A DNA stretch of 41,365 nucleotides from positions 1 through 41,365 of the forward strand of contig NZ_LZKQ01000122.1 in the NCBI RefSeq assembly GCF_001668675.1, read 5' to 3'. This document shows positions 34,147 to 41,365 of this stretch, piece by piece. The first letter of the stretch is position 1, and each line of letters begins with the position of its first letter. The DNA is from Mycobacterium asiaticum (lineage in GTDB: Bacteria > Actinomycetota > Actinomycetes > Mycobacteriales > Mycobacteriaceae). The position numbers and the translations under genes were made by a program. Below the pieces are notes generated by a model. It had not been told where the DNA came from, made no database searches, and was given only the letters and a program-made list of their open reading frames with translations.

Positions 34147-34848
34147 TCAGCGTACGAGTTGATCCGCCAGATCGACGAAATCACAAGCGTTGATGTCGAA
34201 CTCGTCTTCGTATGCCACGTCCGCGGTCGCGCCCGCACCGAACTCCAGCGGCCGGGCCACGAAAGCGGTCTGGAAACCGAGCCGGCCGGCCGCACGGATG
34301 TCGTACTTGTGACTGGCCACCATCATGATTTCGCCGGGTTGCAGGCCGAGGTAGCCGGCGGCCATCCGGTACACGGCGGGGTCGGGCTTGAACACGCCGG
34401 CCATCTCCGCGGCGAAGACGGCATCCCAGGGCAGACCCGCCCGCTTGGAGATGTTGACCACCGCGCTCACATCGGCGTTCGACAGGGTCGCCAGTGTGTA
34501 CCGGGTGCGGAGCCGGTTCAGCCCCGGTATGGCGTCCGGCCACGGCCGCAGCCGCTGCCACGCCAGGGTGAGCTCCTCGCGCTCGGCGCCGGAGAGGTCA
34601 CCGGCCCCGACGTCGTCGAGAATGGCGTCGAGAGCGCGACGGTACACCGTGTGCACCGAGACCCAGGTTCCTGAGTGGGCCGGCGCCGCGTTCAGCGCCG
34701 TGAAGTATTCCGCTCGCCAGCGCCGCACCACGTCGGGCCAATCGACTCCCAAGTGCCGGCCGGCGCTGATGCGCCGGGCCTCATCGCACACCGTCGAGTG
34801 AAAGTCCGTCGCGGTCCCTTGGACATCGAATAACAGCGCCTTGAGCAC
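34147..34848 (-). CDS. HAD-superfamily hydrolase, haloacid dehalogenase type II-like
   Basis: 233 residues from GTG 34848. The nucleophile motif is LLFDVQGTATDF (Asp8), the second motif is LATLSNADVS, the lysine is in GVFKPDPAVYR, and the last motif is MVASHKYDIRAAGRLG. The layout matches L-2-haloacid dehalogenases, but Gln in the nucleophile loop and Lys-Tyr in the last motif depart from the usual residues, so the substrate may differ. The start is leaderless, seven bases after TAGATT (34861-34856); a longer frame to 34962 runs into the kinase gene. Confidence 0.87.
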   Translation of the reverse strand: MLKALLFDVQGTATDFHSTVCDEARRISAGRHLGVDWPDVVRRWRAEYFTALNAAPAHSGTWVSVHTVYRRALDAILDDVGAGDLSGAEREELTLAWQRLRPWPDAIPGLNRLRTRYTLATLSNADVSAVVNISKRAGLPWDAVFAAEMAGVFKPDPAVYRMAAGYLGLQPGEIMMVASHKYDIRAAGRLGFQTAFVARPLEFGAGATADVAYEDEFDINACDFVDLADQLVR

Positions 34849-34855
34849 CCGACCG

Positions 34856-34861
34856 AATCTA
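34856..34861 (-). promoter_or_regulatory. Leaderless -10 hexamer TAGATT
   Basis: TAGATT on the minus strand, seven bases before the GTG start of the HAD-family gene, in the 43-base gap after the Ser/Thr kinase gene. Confidence 0.5.
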
Positions 34862-34891
34862 GCGATGTCCCGGTGGCCGTGACACTTTTCA

Positions 34892-36451
34892 CTACCAGAG
34901 GTACACCACCGCGTCCTTGCCGCCGGTGCACCTGATCCACGGGTTGGCGCCATCGCCGGCACATTTCATCAAGAAGTTTGCGGTGTTCTTCGGGTCGCAG
35001 TTCGCGCCGGGCACGGTGAAGCAATCAACGGAGCCCGGTGCCGATACCGTCCGCGTCCCCTCGGTGGCGTTGCCGTAGGTCTCCCAGTACGTGCGCAGCA
35101 CCGTATTGGCGAAGTAGCAGGATGTCTGCGGCGACCCCCGCCCGCCGTGCGACCCGAACCCGGTCGCGTTGCTGAGTTGAAAACCCTGATCGCAGCTCTG
35201 CTGGCCGGCGCTCTGGTCCGGACCGGTGACCAGCGGCGGCGTGGCGTTGACCGGCTGCGACGGCGTGGGCTCCGGCACGCCGGATGACTCACCTGAGTAG
35301 GGCGGGATCGTCGGCGGGACGGTTGCCGACGGTCCGGCCGTCGGGGGCGAATCGGAGTCGGGCAGCAGACCGATGACGGCGCCGATCGCCGCCAGCACCA
35401 CCGCCGCGCAGAGCGCGACGAGGGCGGGCACCAGCCAACGCGGCCGCGGCTTGGCCACCGGTTCCGCCGACACCACCGGTTGCGGACCCGAGGGCGGAAA
35501 GGTCTGCGGATAGACCTGTTGCTGCGGTGGCGGCATGGGCGGTCGTTGCGGGGGTGGCCATGAGGCGCCTTGCGTCGGCGCCTGGTCGACCGGGTCGATC
35601 ACGGTGCGCGCACCGCGTCGCAGGGCCCGTTCAGCAGCCCGGCCGAACGCCCCGGCGCTGCCGTACCGGTCGTCTGGCTCCTTGGCCATGCCGCGGGCAA
35701 TCACCTCATCCAGGGCCGGCGGGACCCTTCGGTTGGCCAGGCTCGGTCGCGGCGGCGGTGTTGACAGGTGCGCGGCGACCAACCCGCCCTGGGTCTGGGC
35801 GGGAAACGGCGGCTGCCCGGTCAGCGCTTCATAGAGGACGCAGGCCAGCGAATAGATGTCGGCGGCGGGGGTGATGCCGCTGTCGGTGAACCGTTCCGGC
35901 GCCATGTAGGCCCATGAGCCGACCCGCATGTTGGCCGCGGTGAGCCGGGTGTTCTCACCCACCACCTCGGCGATCCCGAAATCGACCAGGTAAGCGAAAT
36001 CGGCGGGCGTGACCAGGATGTTCTGCGGCTTGACGTCCCGGTGCACCAGCCCGTCCGCGTGGGCGGCGTCCAGCGCCGCGGCGATCTGGATGACGATGGC
36101 GACCGCGCGCGCCGGCTCCAGCGGCGCTCTGACCAGTAACGCTTCCAGATCCTTGCCGCGGACCAGGCGCATGTCGATGAACAGCGAGCCGTCGATTTCA
36201 CCGAAGCCGTGGATCGGGATGACGTGCGGTTCCTGCAACGTCGCCGCGGCGTGGGATTCCCGCTCGAAGCGGGTGCGGAATTTGCGGTCGTTGGCGAACT
36301 GACCCTTGATGATCTTGAGGGCGACGGTCCTACCGATCTGGTTGTCGTAGGCCTCGTAGACCTCGCCCATGCCGCCTTTGCCGAGGACGCCGGTGATGGT
36401 GTATTTGCCGAAGGTCGTGCCGACACGCTGGTCGTCCGCTGACACCGTCAT
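34892..36451 (-). CDS. Transmembrane eukaryotic-like Ser/Thr protein kinase (Pkn family)
   Basis: 519 residues. Kinase domain ~17-280: glycine loop LGKGGMGEVY (23-32), Lys46 in VALKIIK, catalytic loop HRDVKPQN (137-144), DFG 157-159, and APERF in the activation segment. A proline/glutamine-rich juxtamembrane linker precedes one membrane helix near 338-363 (PALVALCAAVVLAAIGAVIG). A ~150-residue extracellular domain follows, rich in Pro and Ser and then with six Cys, likely disulfide-bonded, as a sensor. It is upstream of a serine hydrolase and an amidase gene on the same strand, hinting at cell-wall signalling. Which Pkn it matches is not clear. Confidence 0.93.
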   Translation of the reverse strand: MTVSADDQRVGTTFGKYTITGVLGKGGMGEVYEAYDNQIGRTVALKIIKGQFANDRKFRTRFERESHAAATLQEPHVIPIHGFGEIDGSLFIDMRLVRGKDLEALLVRAPLEPARAVAIVIQIAAALDAAHADGLVHRDVKPQNILVTPADFAYLVDFGIAEVVGENTRLTAANMRVGSWAYMAPERFTDSGITPAADIYSLACVLYEALTGQPPFPAQTQGGLVAAHLSTPPPRPSLANRRVPPALDEVIARGMAKEPDDRYGSAGAFGRAAERALRRGARTVIDPVDQAPTQGASWPPPQRPPMPPPQQQVYPQTFPPSGPQPVVSAEPVAKPRPRWLVPALVALCAAVVLAAIGAVIGLLPDSDSPPTAGPSATVPPTIPPYSGESSGVPEPTPSQPVNATPPLVTGPDQSAGQQSCDQGFQLSNATGFGSHGGRGSPQTSCYFANTVLRTYWETYGNATEGTRTVSAPGSVDCFTVPGANCDPKNTANFLMKCAGDGANPWIRCTGGKDAVVYLW

Positions 36452-36491
36452 CTCCTCCCGTTAGGGATTATGCGGCACGTCGCCATGATGT

Positions 36492-37349
36492 CTAAGGGTT
36501 TCCCGGGCAGCGGCCGGCGGGCAACCGGGCGCGGTTGGCGTTCAGCCAGCCTGCGACCGCGTCGAGGGCGGCCCTGCCGTCATCGAACGAACCCGAGGCC
36601 GGCTCGGCGGCAACCGCGACGGCCACCCGGCCGCCGGGTGTGGTCAGCACGCCGAGTTGGCGGACGAGGTAATCGCCGGACGGCGACGGACCCCAACCGC
36701 CCTTGAACTGGGTGCCGGCGAGTTCGCCGATGCCCCAGCGTTGCGTTTCGACTTCGCCCATCAGCGAGAAGATCGGGTCATTCACCGGATTGCAGACCGC
36801 GCTGGCGGTGAATCCCACCTGATTGGCCAGTGCCCACTGAGTTTGGCCGAAAGCGGTGAATCCCGGTCGCAGTCTTCGGGATTCGACGGTAGTAGGGTCA
36901 CCGGTCTGCTGCAGAACCTGTTGCACCTGCTGAGCCGCGGTCGCTGGTTCGCCCAACTGCCGCCACAGTGCTTCGGCTGCCGCGTTGTCGGATTCGGTGA
37001 TGACGGCCCGCATTTGGGCGGTGATCACGTGTTGCGCCCGGTAGGCGGCGATCACCAGGGGTAGCTTGATCGTCGACCAGGCCGGTCCCTGCTGCCAATC
37101 GCCCCACACGGTGACCGGCTGCCCGGAGCCGACGGCGGCGACGGCCAGCCCGACCCGAGCGTTCAGGTGGGCGGTCAACTGGGTGAAGTCCGCGGCCAGG
37201 TCGGTGGTCGGGTTGACCGGTGGCGCGGTGATGTCCGGCGCGGGGTGCGCGGACGGTGTCGGTCGGAGCGGTGCGTGCCGGTGGGTGTATTCGGCGCTCA
37301 ATGTCACGATCGCGGCCGCCGCAGCCAAGGTTGCGAGGACCGCGGCCAA
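36492..37349 (-). CDS. Exported class A beta-lactamase-fold serine hydrolase
   Basis: 285 residues starting with an arginine-poor signal-like helix (MAAVLATLAAAAAIVTLSA) and a Pro-rich linker. The catalytic motifs are STIK (Ser92-Lys95), SDN (120-122) and KGG in FKGGWG, which replaces the usual KTG. A classical Glu166 loop is not obvious, so a penicillin-binding or carboxypeptidase-like role is as likely as beta-lactam hydrolysis. The start is TTG 37349, seven bases after TAGCGT (37362-37357), which overlaps the stop of the upstream amidase gene. The TTG choice is not certain. Confidence 0.83.
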   Translation of the reverse strand: MAAVLATLAAAAAIVTLSAEYTHRHAPLRPTPSAHPAPDITAPPVNPTTDLAADFTQLTAHLNARVGLAVAAVGSGQPVTVWGDWQQGPAWSTIKLPLVIAAYRAQHVITAQMRAVITESDNAAAEALWRQLGEPATAAQQVQQVLQQTGDPTTVESRRLRPGFTAFGQTQWALANQVGFTASAVCNPVNDPIFSLMGEVETQRWGIGELAGTQFKGGWGPSPSGDYLVRQLGVLTTPGGRVAVAVAAEPASGSFDDGRAALDAVAGWLNANRARLPAGRCPGNP

Positions 37350-37359
37350 TCTGCGGACG

Positions 37360-38109
37360 CTAGCCCGCCTTGCCCTGGAGATAGTTGACGATCCCCTGGG
37401 TAACGGCGGCGGCGTAGCGCGCCCGTCCGTCCGGGCTCTCGATGAGAGCGGCGTCTTCCGCGTTCTTCATGTTGCCGAGTTCCACCAGCACCGCCGGGTA
37501 TTCGGCGAAGTTCAGTCCGGCGAGGTCGGCGCGGCCGTACAGCCCGCCGGAGCCGACGTAGTTGGACGGCTGAAATCCGGCGCCGATCAGCGCACTGCGC
37601 ATCGCCTCGGCGAGCTGGAGGGACGGACCGGACTGCGACGCATTGAGCGGCGGGCTGGAGTAGTTCACATGGAACCCCCGCCCCGAGGCAGGGCCGCCGT
37701 CGGCGTGGATGCTGACGATCGCGTCGGGGCGCGCGCTGTTGGCGTGGGCGGCGCGGTCGTCGATGCACGGTCCAACCGAGTTGTCGTCGCCCCGGGACAG
37801 CTGAGTGTTGACGCCCATCCCATTCAGGTTGGCGGCGACCATATTGGTGACTTCCCAGGTGAACGCGTGCTCGGGATAGCCGTCGTTGGCAGCGGTGCCC
37901 GAGGTGTTACACGGCTTGGTGCCGCCACGGCCATTGGGAACCTGCCGGTTGATGGACGCGTCCGCGACCGCGTTGTGGCCTGGGTCGAGAAACACGCTCA
38001 TTCCGGCGATGTTGGCCGCGCCGGCACGCGGACCGGAGACCAGGCCAGCCAGCACCACCGGCGCCGCGGCGGCACATTTCAGCACGTCGCGCCTGGAAAA
38101 TCGGCTCAC
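37360..38109 (-). CDS. N-acetylmuramoyl-L-alanine amidase, Ami1 (Rv3717)-like, Tat-exported
   Basis: 249 residues from GTG 38109. Zinc amidase of the Amidase_3 family that cuts the lactyl-amide bond between peptidoglycan glycan and stem peptide. Zinc ligands are His45 (FLDPGHN), Glu80 (GYPEHAF) and the His in VSIHADGG; the catalytic Glu is in VLVELGNMKN. The N-terminus SRFSRRDVLKCAAAAPVVLA is a twin-arginine signal. The sequence is close to the Ami1 I remember from M. tuberculosis, though in a different neighbourhood and with a Tat-type leader. Leaderless start six bases after TACCAT. Confidence 0.92.
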   Translation of the reverse strand: MSRFSRRDVLKCAAAAPVVLAGLVSGPRAGAANIAGMSVFLDPGHNAVADASINRQVPNGRGGTKPCNTSGTAANDGYPEHAFTWEVTNMVAANLNGMGVNTQLSRGDDNSVGPCIDDRAAHANSARPDAIVSIHADGGPASGRGFHVNYSSPPLNASQSGPSLQLAEAMRSALIGAGFQPSNYVGSGGLYGRADLAGLNFAEYPAVLVELGNMKNAEDAALIESPDGRARYAAAVTQGIVNYLQGKAG

Positions 38110-38115
38110 CGCGCG

Positions 38116-38121
38116 ATGGTA
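38116..38121 (-). promoter_or_regulatory. Leaderless -10 hexamer TACCAT for amidase
   Basis: TACCAT on the minus strand, six bases before GTG 38109; no Shine-Dalgarno sequence is present. Confidence 0.5.
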
Positions 38122-38146
38122 ACAACCGGTGGTGGGCGCGCGCCCT

Positions 38147-38440
38147 TCACCCGAACCGCCGCACCTTGCGCATGAGGTCGGCGCCCTCGACACCGTAGAT
38201 CCCGCGGTCATCCCCCTGCAGCACCCAGTTGTGCTGCTGGTCGGCACGCGCGCAGAGCGCGTCCCAATAGCGGGCGTACTCCTCCGAGCGTCTGGCATAC
38301 CAGCGAACGAGGGCACGTACCAGGAAGAACAGGGCCACCAACGCGGCCGCCCCGAGGATCCACCAGATGAACTTGATGACGAGCCCAATGACCAGCAACA
38401 CGCCGAACAGCGACCCGAACCCACCGCCCGATTGCTTCAT
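38147..38440 (-). CDS. Small single-helix membrane protein
   Basis: 97 residues from ATG 38440 (MKQSGGGFGSLFG). A glycine-rich N-terminus leads into one long or two close hydrophobic helices (LFGVLLVIGLVIKFIWWILG and AAALVALFFLVRALV), then a charged cytoplasmic tail (RRSEEYARYWDALCARADQQ) ending in YGVEGADLMRKVRRFG. Function unknown. The start lies seven bases after minus-strand TAACTT (38453-38448), giving a leaderless prediction. It is 37 bases upstream of the amidase gene, possibly co-transcribed. Confidence 0.78.
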   Translation of the reverse strand: MKQSGGGFGSLFGVLLVIGLVIKFIWWILGAAALVALFFLVRALVRWYARRSEEYARYWDALCARADQQHNWVLQGDDRGIYGVEGADLMRKVRRFG

Positions 38441-38492
38441 GGCCCGGAAGTTACCCCTCGCCACCGACAACCTGGCGTGCTAAGACCAAGCG

Positions 38493-38915
38493 ATGCGAAT
38501 CATGCAGCTGACGCTGATCACCGCGGCCACCGCAGCAACCATTGTGTTGCCGGCGACCGCCCATGCGGACTCCAAGTATTTCCAATCGCCGTCCGGCAAC
38601 ATCTTCTGCATCATCGCTGCGGACGGCGCCGCCTGCGACATCGGCGAATACACCTACACCCCGCCGCCGCCTCCGGAGTGCGCTCAGCACATCTCCTGGG
38701 GCAGCCGGTTCACGCTGAGCCCCGGTAAACCCGGCGCCATCGAATGCCACGGCGACACCCTGCAGCTGCCCGGCGAGCCGGCACTCGCCTACGGGCAAAC
38801 CATCTCCGCCGGCTCGATCACCTGTGCCAGCAGCGAGCAGGCGGGCATGAAGTGCACCGACAGCACCAGCGGGCACTTCTTCCGGGTTTCGCGCGACTCG
38901 TTCGATCTCGGTTAG
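38493..38915 (+). CDS. Small exported cysteine-containing protein (DUF6636-like)
   Basis: 140 residues with a signal peptide (LTLITAATAATIVLPATAHA). The mature part starts DSKYFQSPSGNIFCII, a pattern seen in actinobacterial exported proteins of the DUF6636 type. Six mature cysteines suggest three disulfides. A PPPPPE turn lies mid-protein. Function unknown. ATG 38493 has no clear ribosome site; ATG 38502 is an alternative. Divergent from the small membrane protein. Confidence 0.8.
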   Translation: MRIMQLTLITAATAATIVLPATAHADSKYFQSPSGNIFCIIAADGAACDIGEYTYTPPPPPECAQHISWGSRFTLSPGKPGAIECHGDTLQLPGEPALAYGQTISAGSITCASSEQAGMKCTDSTSGHFFRVSRDSFDLG

Positions 38916-38919
38916 GTCG

Positions 38920-39414
38920 TTGCCCGGCAAGCACTTCGGCCGCATCGGCCTCGCGGGGCTGGCACTGGGTGTCGTGCCGCTGTCGATGGTGGTGTTGCTG
39001 CGGGCGTTGCGGCGCCGACGCGCATCGCTGCTCTCCCACGGGGCGTTCCGGCGGTTACTCAAGATCTACAACGTGCTGACGCGCCGGGTCTCCGGAACGC
39101 GAATATCGACCGTCGGCCTGCTTACCCACGTGGGACGTCGCAGTGGCCGCAATTACCAGACGTCAGTGGGCGTGACCGGCCACGGAGACGGGTTCCTGGT
39201 GCCGTTGACCTACGGCCCCGGCACCGACTGGTACCGCAACATCAGCGCCGCCGGATCCGGGACACTGGCCTGGAAAGGTCGCACCTTCACCGTGGAGAAG
39301 CCAGAGATCGTCTCCGGCCCACAACCGCTGCGTGCCTGGCCGACAAGATCACGAATAATGTTGCAACTGGCGGGCATTGACGATTTCGTCTGGTTGCATC
39401 GCCGCCCGCAGTGA
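38920..39414 (+). CDS. Deazaflavin (F420)-dependent nitroreductase, Ddn family
   Basis: 164 residues from TTG 38920, only four bases after the preceding stop. N-terminal membrane-anchoring helix (IGLAGLALGVVPLSMVVLL), then the split-barrel domain. The signature LLTHVGRRSGRNYQTSVG and GTDWYRNISAAGSGTLAWKG match Ddn-type F420H2-dependent reductases, which reduce quinones and activate nitroimidazoles. The natural substrate here is unknown. It likely forms a unit with the exported protein before it. Confidence 0.87.
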   Translation: MPGKHFGRIGLAGLALGVVPLSMVVLLRALRRRRASLLSHGAFRRLLKIYNVLTRRVSGTRISTVGLLTHVGRRSGRNYQTSVGVTGHGDGFLVPLTYGPGTDWYRNISAAGSGTLAWKGRTFTVEKPEIVSGPQPLRAWPTRSRIMLQLAGIDDFVWLHRRPQ

Positions 39415-39560
39415 AGAAGTCGTCAGCCAATGCTCCCAATTGCCAACTGCACGAAGCGTTTCAGCGTCTTGCAGGACGTATAGCCCTGGGTGACCCGAAA
39501 GAGCCGGTCACGGTCGAGCAGCACCACCAGCGTTGTCGACGGTGGGGTCGTCGACGGTTC

Positions 39561-40065
39561 TTAGGCGCAGGCGGCCCGGACGCCGGTGCCGCGACGCGTC
39601 GCAAGCACAAATTGCGACGCGGCGTCGACGGGAAACGCCCCGAGCACTTGTAGATCGATTTCCACGCCATGCCCACGTCGACGGGTTTGTCGTAGATGCA
39701 GGCGATATCGACCGTCACGGTGGCGTGGCGGTTGACCGGAGTCCCGACGGCGGGCGAGACAGCGCTGATGCAATAAGTCTTCTTTTGGCCGTCTCTGGGC
39801 CGGGTGGGTTGGCTGAGCGGGTCGTGCCCGTCCGGGGCCACCCGGATATGGTCCCAGCAGTCAGCGAACCGTCTTTGACCTGGTAGAGGAGACGCCCGAC
39901 CACGTCCGGAACGGGCGCGGCCACGTCTGGGCATCGCACAGCTGCGCCACGGTGGCCGGCTCGACCGTCCCGTGTCGCAGCGGGGGGCGAGACGACGCGG
40001 TGTGTCGAACAACTCGCCAGCAAGATGGCAACGCCCGCGACCACCATTACGGTACTTAGCTTCAT
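39561..40065 (-). pseudogene. Lipoprotein gene broken by several frameshifts
   Basis: The N-terminus is a clear lipoprotein signal, MKLSTVMVVAGVAILLASCS, with lipobox LASC at ATG 40065. The continuing protein-like sequence is spread over three frames. TVEPATVAQLCDAQTWP is in one, VVGRLLYQVKDGSLT is in the signal-peptide frame, and DCWDHIRVAPDGHDPLSQP through DIACIYDKPVDVGMAWKSIY is in another. The C-terminal GAFPVDAASQFVLATRRGTG, ending at the stop at 39561, needs a further switch. Several indels in 500 bases point to a decayed gene, unless this part of the sequence is poor. The family is not recognised. Confidence 0.7.
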
Positions 40066-40376
40066 GCTTCACGTGCTCCCGCCTTTCCGACAGTCCACGG
40101 GGCTCGCCCGGCTATCGATCCCAATCTCGGTTTCTCCAGCAGGCTGTTCGGATTGTTTGGGTCGCAATGACATTGGGGGACGGTCGGGTCCGCCGGCAGT
40201 TGGGTTGACGCAGGAACGGTCTGTTAACAAGCGATTTAATGGCGCGAAAGGTACCTCGCTGACTAAATTCATTAATTGACGGTCAGAAATAAGCGCGGAA
40301 GGTTGCCCGTAACGTAGCAAAATGGTGTGACTTGCATGTGCCGCGTCAGGATCTGATCCTCAGATAGGAGGGCTTG
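40066..40376. other. Intergenic region upstream of second kinase
   Basis: About 310 bases without a credible gene; the small open frames here lack protein-like composition. It is less GC-rich than its surroundings between 40210 and 40320 (for example ttaacaagcgatttaat). It probably holds the promoter of the kinase and the remnant promoter of the broken lipoprotein gene. A strong AGGAGGG (40366-40372) ends it. Confidence 0.6.
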
Positions 40377-41365
40377 TTGGAGGGAACGCCGTTCGGGCGG
40401 TACCGGCTGATTGAGTTGATGGGCCGTGGCGGCATGGGCGAGGTCTGGCGCGCCTATGACACGGACACCGACCGGGTTGTTGCGCTCAAAATCCTGCCGA
40501 CCGAGATCTCCAACGACAACGTCTTCCAGCAACGGTTCCGCCGCGAAGCCCACGCCACCGCGCGGTTGAACAGCCCGCACCTCATCCCGATTCACACCTA
40601 TGGCGAGATCAACGGGCGACTGTTCGTCGACATGCGCCTGATCGAAGGCCACGACCTGGAGACAGTGCTCAGTCACGGGCCGCTGCCACCGGATCGCGCG
40701 GTGCACATCATCGGGCAGACCGCCAAGGCGCTGCATGCCGCCCACAAGGATGGGCTGCTGCACCGAGATGTGAAGCCCTCCAACATCATGATCGACGCCG
40801 ACGACTTCGCTTACCTGATCGACTTCGGAATCGCGCGCGCCGCAGGCGATTTAGCCCTGACGAAGGCCGGTGACGTGATCGGCACCTACCATTACATGGC
40901 GCCGGAGCGATTCAGCGCCGACAATGCCGATGCCCGCTCGGACATCTACTCGCTGGCCTGCGTGCTCTACGAGTGCTTGACCGCCCAGTCGCCGTTCCCC
41001 GGCAACACCTTGGAACAACAGATCGGCGGCCACCTGCGGACTCCCCCACCGCGGCCGTCGAGCACGTTTCCCGAGCTGCCGGCGGGCTTGGACTCGGTCA
41101 TCGCCAAGGGCATGGCCAAACATCCCAACGATCGCTACAGCACCGCGGTGGAGTTCGCCCAAGCCGCCCAGACCGCTATGACCATGCCCATCCCGACCAG
41201 GGTGCCGCCGCCCGTCCGGACCCAGCCCGCGAACAATCCGTACCACGTGCACTTCGACACCCGCTCCGATGGCCGTGGTCTGCCCCAGCGGCCACCACCA
41301 CGGCCAACAGCGCGGCCGAGATTGCCACGGCCTTGCGCCGCCACCAGGGCCGCGCCAGTGAGGGC
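40377..41365 (+). CDS. Ser/Thr protein kinase (Pkn family), truncated at window end
   Basis: Starts at TTG 40377 with AGGAGG five bases upstream: MEGTPFGRYRLIELMGRGG. Kinase motifs are the glycine loop MGRGGMGEVW (15-24), Lys38 in VALKIL, HRDVKPSN (129-136), DFG from Asp149, MAPERF, and the DIYSLACVLYECLT helix. The kinase domain is complete to about residue 265. After TRVPPPVRTQPANNPY the plus-strand frame stays open but turns into unlikely sequence (RPPPRPTARPRLPRP). In this stretch the minus strand encodes a kinase-type juxtamembrane and membrane segment, so the true protein is interrupted at about 41245-41290. It is a paralogue of the kinase at 34892. Confidence 0.9.
   Translation, partial: MEGTPFGRYRLIELMGRGGMGEVWRAYDTDTDRVVALKILPTEISNDNVFQQRFRREAHATARLNSPHLIPIHTYGEINGRLFVDMRLIEGHDLETVLSHGPLPPDRAVHIIGQTAKALHAAHKDGLLHRDVKPSNIMIDADDFAYLIDFGIARAAGDLALTKAGDVIGTYHYMAPERFSADNADARSDIYSLACVLYECLTAQSPFPGNTLEQQIGGHLRTPPPRPSSTFPELPAGLDSVIAKGMAKHPNDRYSTAVEFAQAAQTAMTMPIPTRVPPPVRTQPANNPYHVHFDTRSDGRGLPQRPPPRPTARPRLPRPCAATRAAPVR
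41281..41364 (-). other. Inverted segment coding for the kinase membrane helix
   Basis: Read on the minus strand from 41364, the sequence gives LARPWWRRKAVAISAALLAV followed by VVAAG. This is a basic juxtamembrane stretch plus a membrane helix, exactly what should follow the proline-rich linker of a mycobacterial Ser/Thr kinase. It lies on the wrong strand right after the kinase domain at the window end, mirroring the fold-back at bases 1-182. I infer a chimeric end; an exact junction cannot be placed from this sequence. Confidence 0.55.

Noticed and set aside
39461..40072. 203-codon minus-strand frame as an intact gene
   Set aside because: Lacks a signal peptide and contains Arg/Pro-rich filler; only its middle is protein-like, fitting a frameshifted lipoprotein gene.

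Overview
The window comes from a slow-growing Mycobacterium. It is GC-rich, carries the mycolic-acid elongation genes kasA (partial), kasB and accD6, a PE_PGRS gene (a family expanded in slow growers of the tuberculosis/kansasii/marinum type), mycothiol-dependent mscR and cyp124. From kasA to cyp124 the gene order follows the M. tuberculosis Rv2245-Rv2266 neighbourhood as I remember it, with local insertions and replacements. The species cannot be named from sequence alone.

Layout. (1) 1-3522: kasA 3' part, kasB, accD6 (FAS-II and malonyl-CoA supply). The first ~180 bases are kasA sequence folded back on the opposite strand. (2) 3616-6183: a small membrane protein, a TetR regulator and an MHS-type transporter. 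(3) 6228-11445: TetR-glpD1 divergent from an alkyl-DHAP-synthase-like oxidase, a diacylglycerol kinase and a small exported protein; together they look like a glycerolipid module controlled from one 21-base palindrome. (4) 11599-13569: a PE_PGRS protein with a C-terminal alkaline-phosphatase/phosphodiesterase-superfamily domain. (5) 13640-17987: DUF3145, beta-lactamase-like, methyltransferase, mscR and a metallo-beta-lactamase-fold partner. (6) 18004-26693: SHOCT membrane protein, SDR, SABATH-like methyltransferase, an acidic disordered protein, an Hsp70-like proline-rich membrane protein, a DAP-reductase-like enzyme, a secreted MmpS-like protein and cyp124.

(7) 26758-31408 is an accessory block: a lipocalin-like DUF protein, a predicted diiron hydrolase, a TetR regulator, an epoxide-hydrolase-like enzyme and an APH-type kinase. 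Three dyads of the form TTACAT-N12-ATGTAA lie in its two divergent promoter regions, which suggests a self-contained regulon. (8) 31398-38440: methyltransferase, MHS transporter, potassium channel, haloacid dehalogenase, then a Ser/Thr kinase, a penicillin-interacting-type serine hydrolase and a Tat-exported Ami1-like amidase. (9) 38493-41365: a small exported protein, a Ddn-like reductase, a lipoprotein gene broken across several frames, and a second Ser/Thr kinase cut off near the right end, where the sequence again appears to flip strand.

Two themes run across the window. Five long hairpins sharing the outer arm GAGCAGACG/CGTCTGCTC sit at gene 3' ends and in two cases supply the stop codon. 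Many genes begin 5-8 bases after a TANNNT -10 hexamer, which predicts leaderless transcripts. No tRNA, rRNA, CRISPR or insertion sequence was seen.
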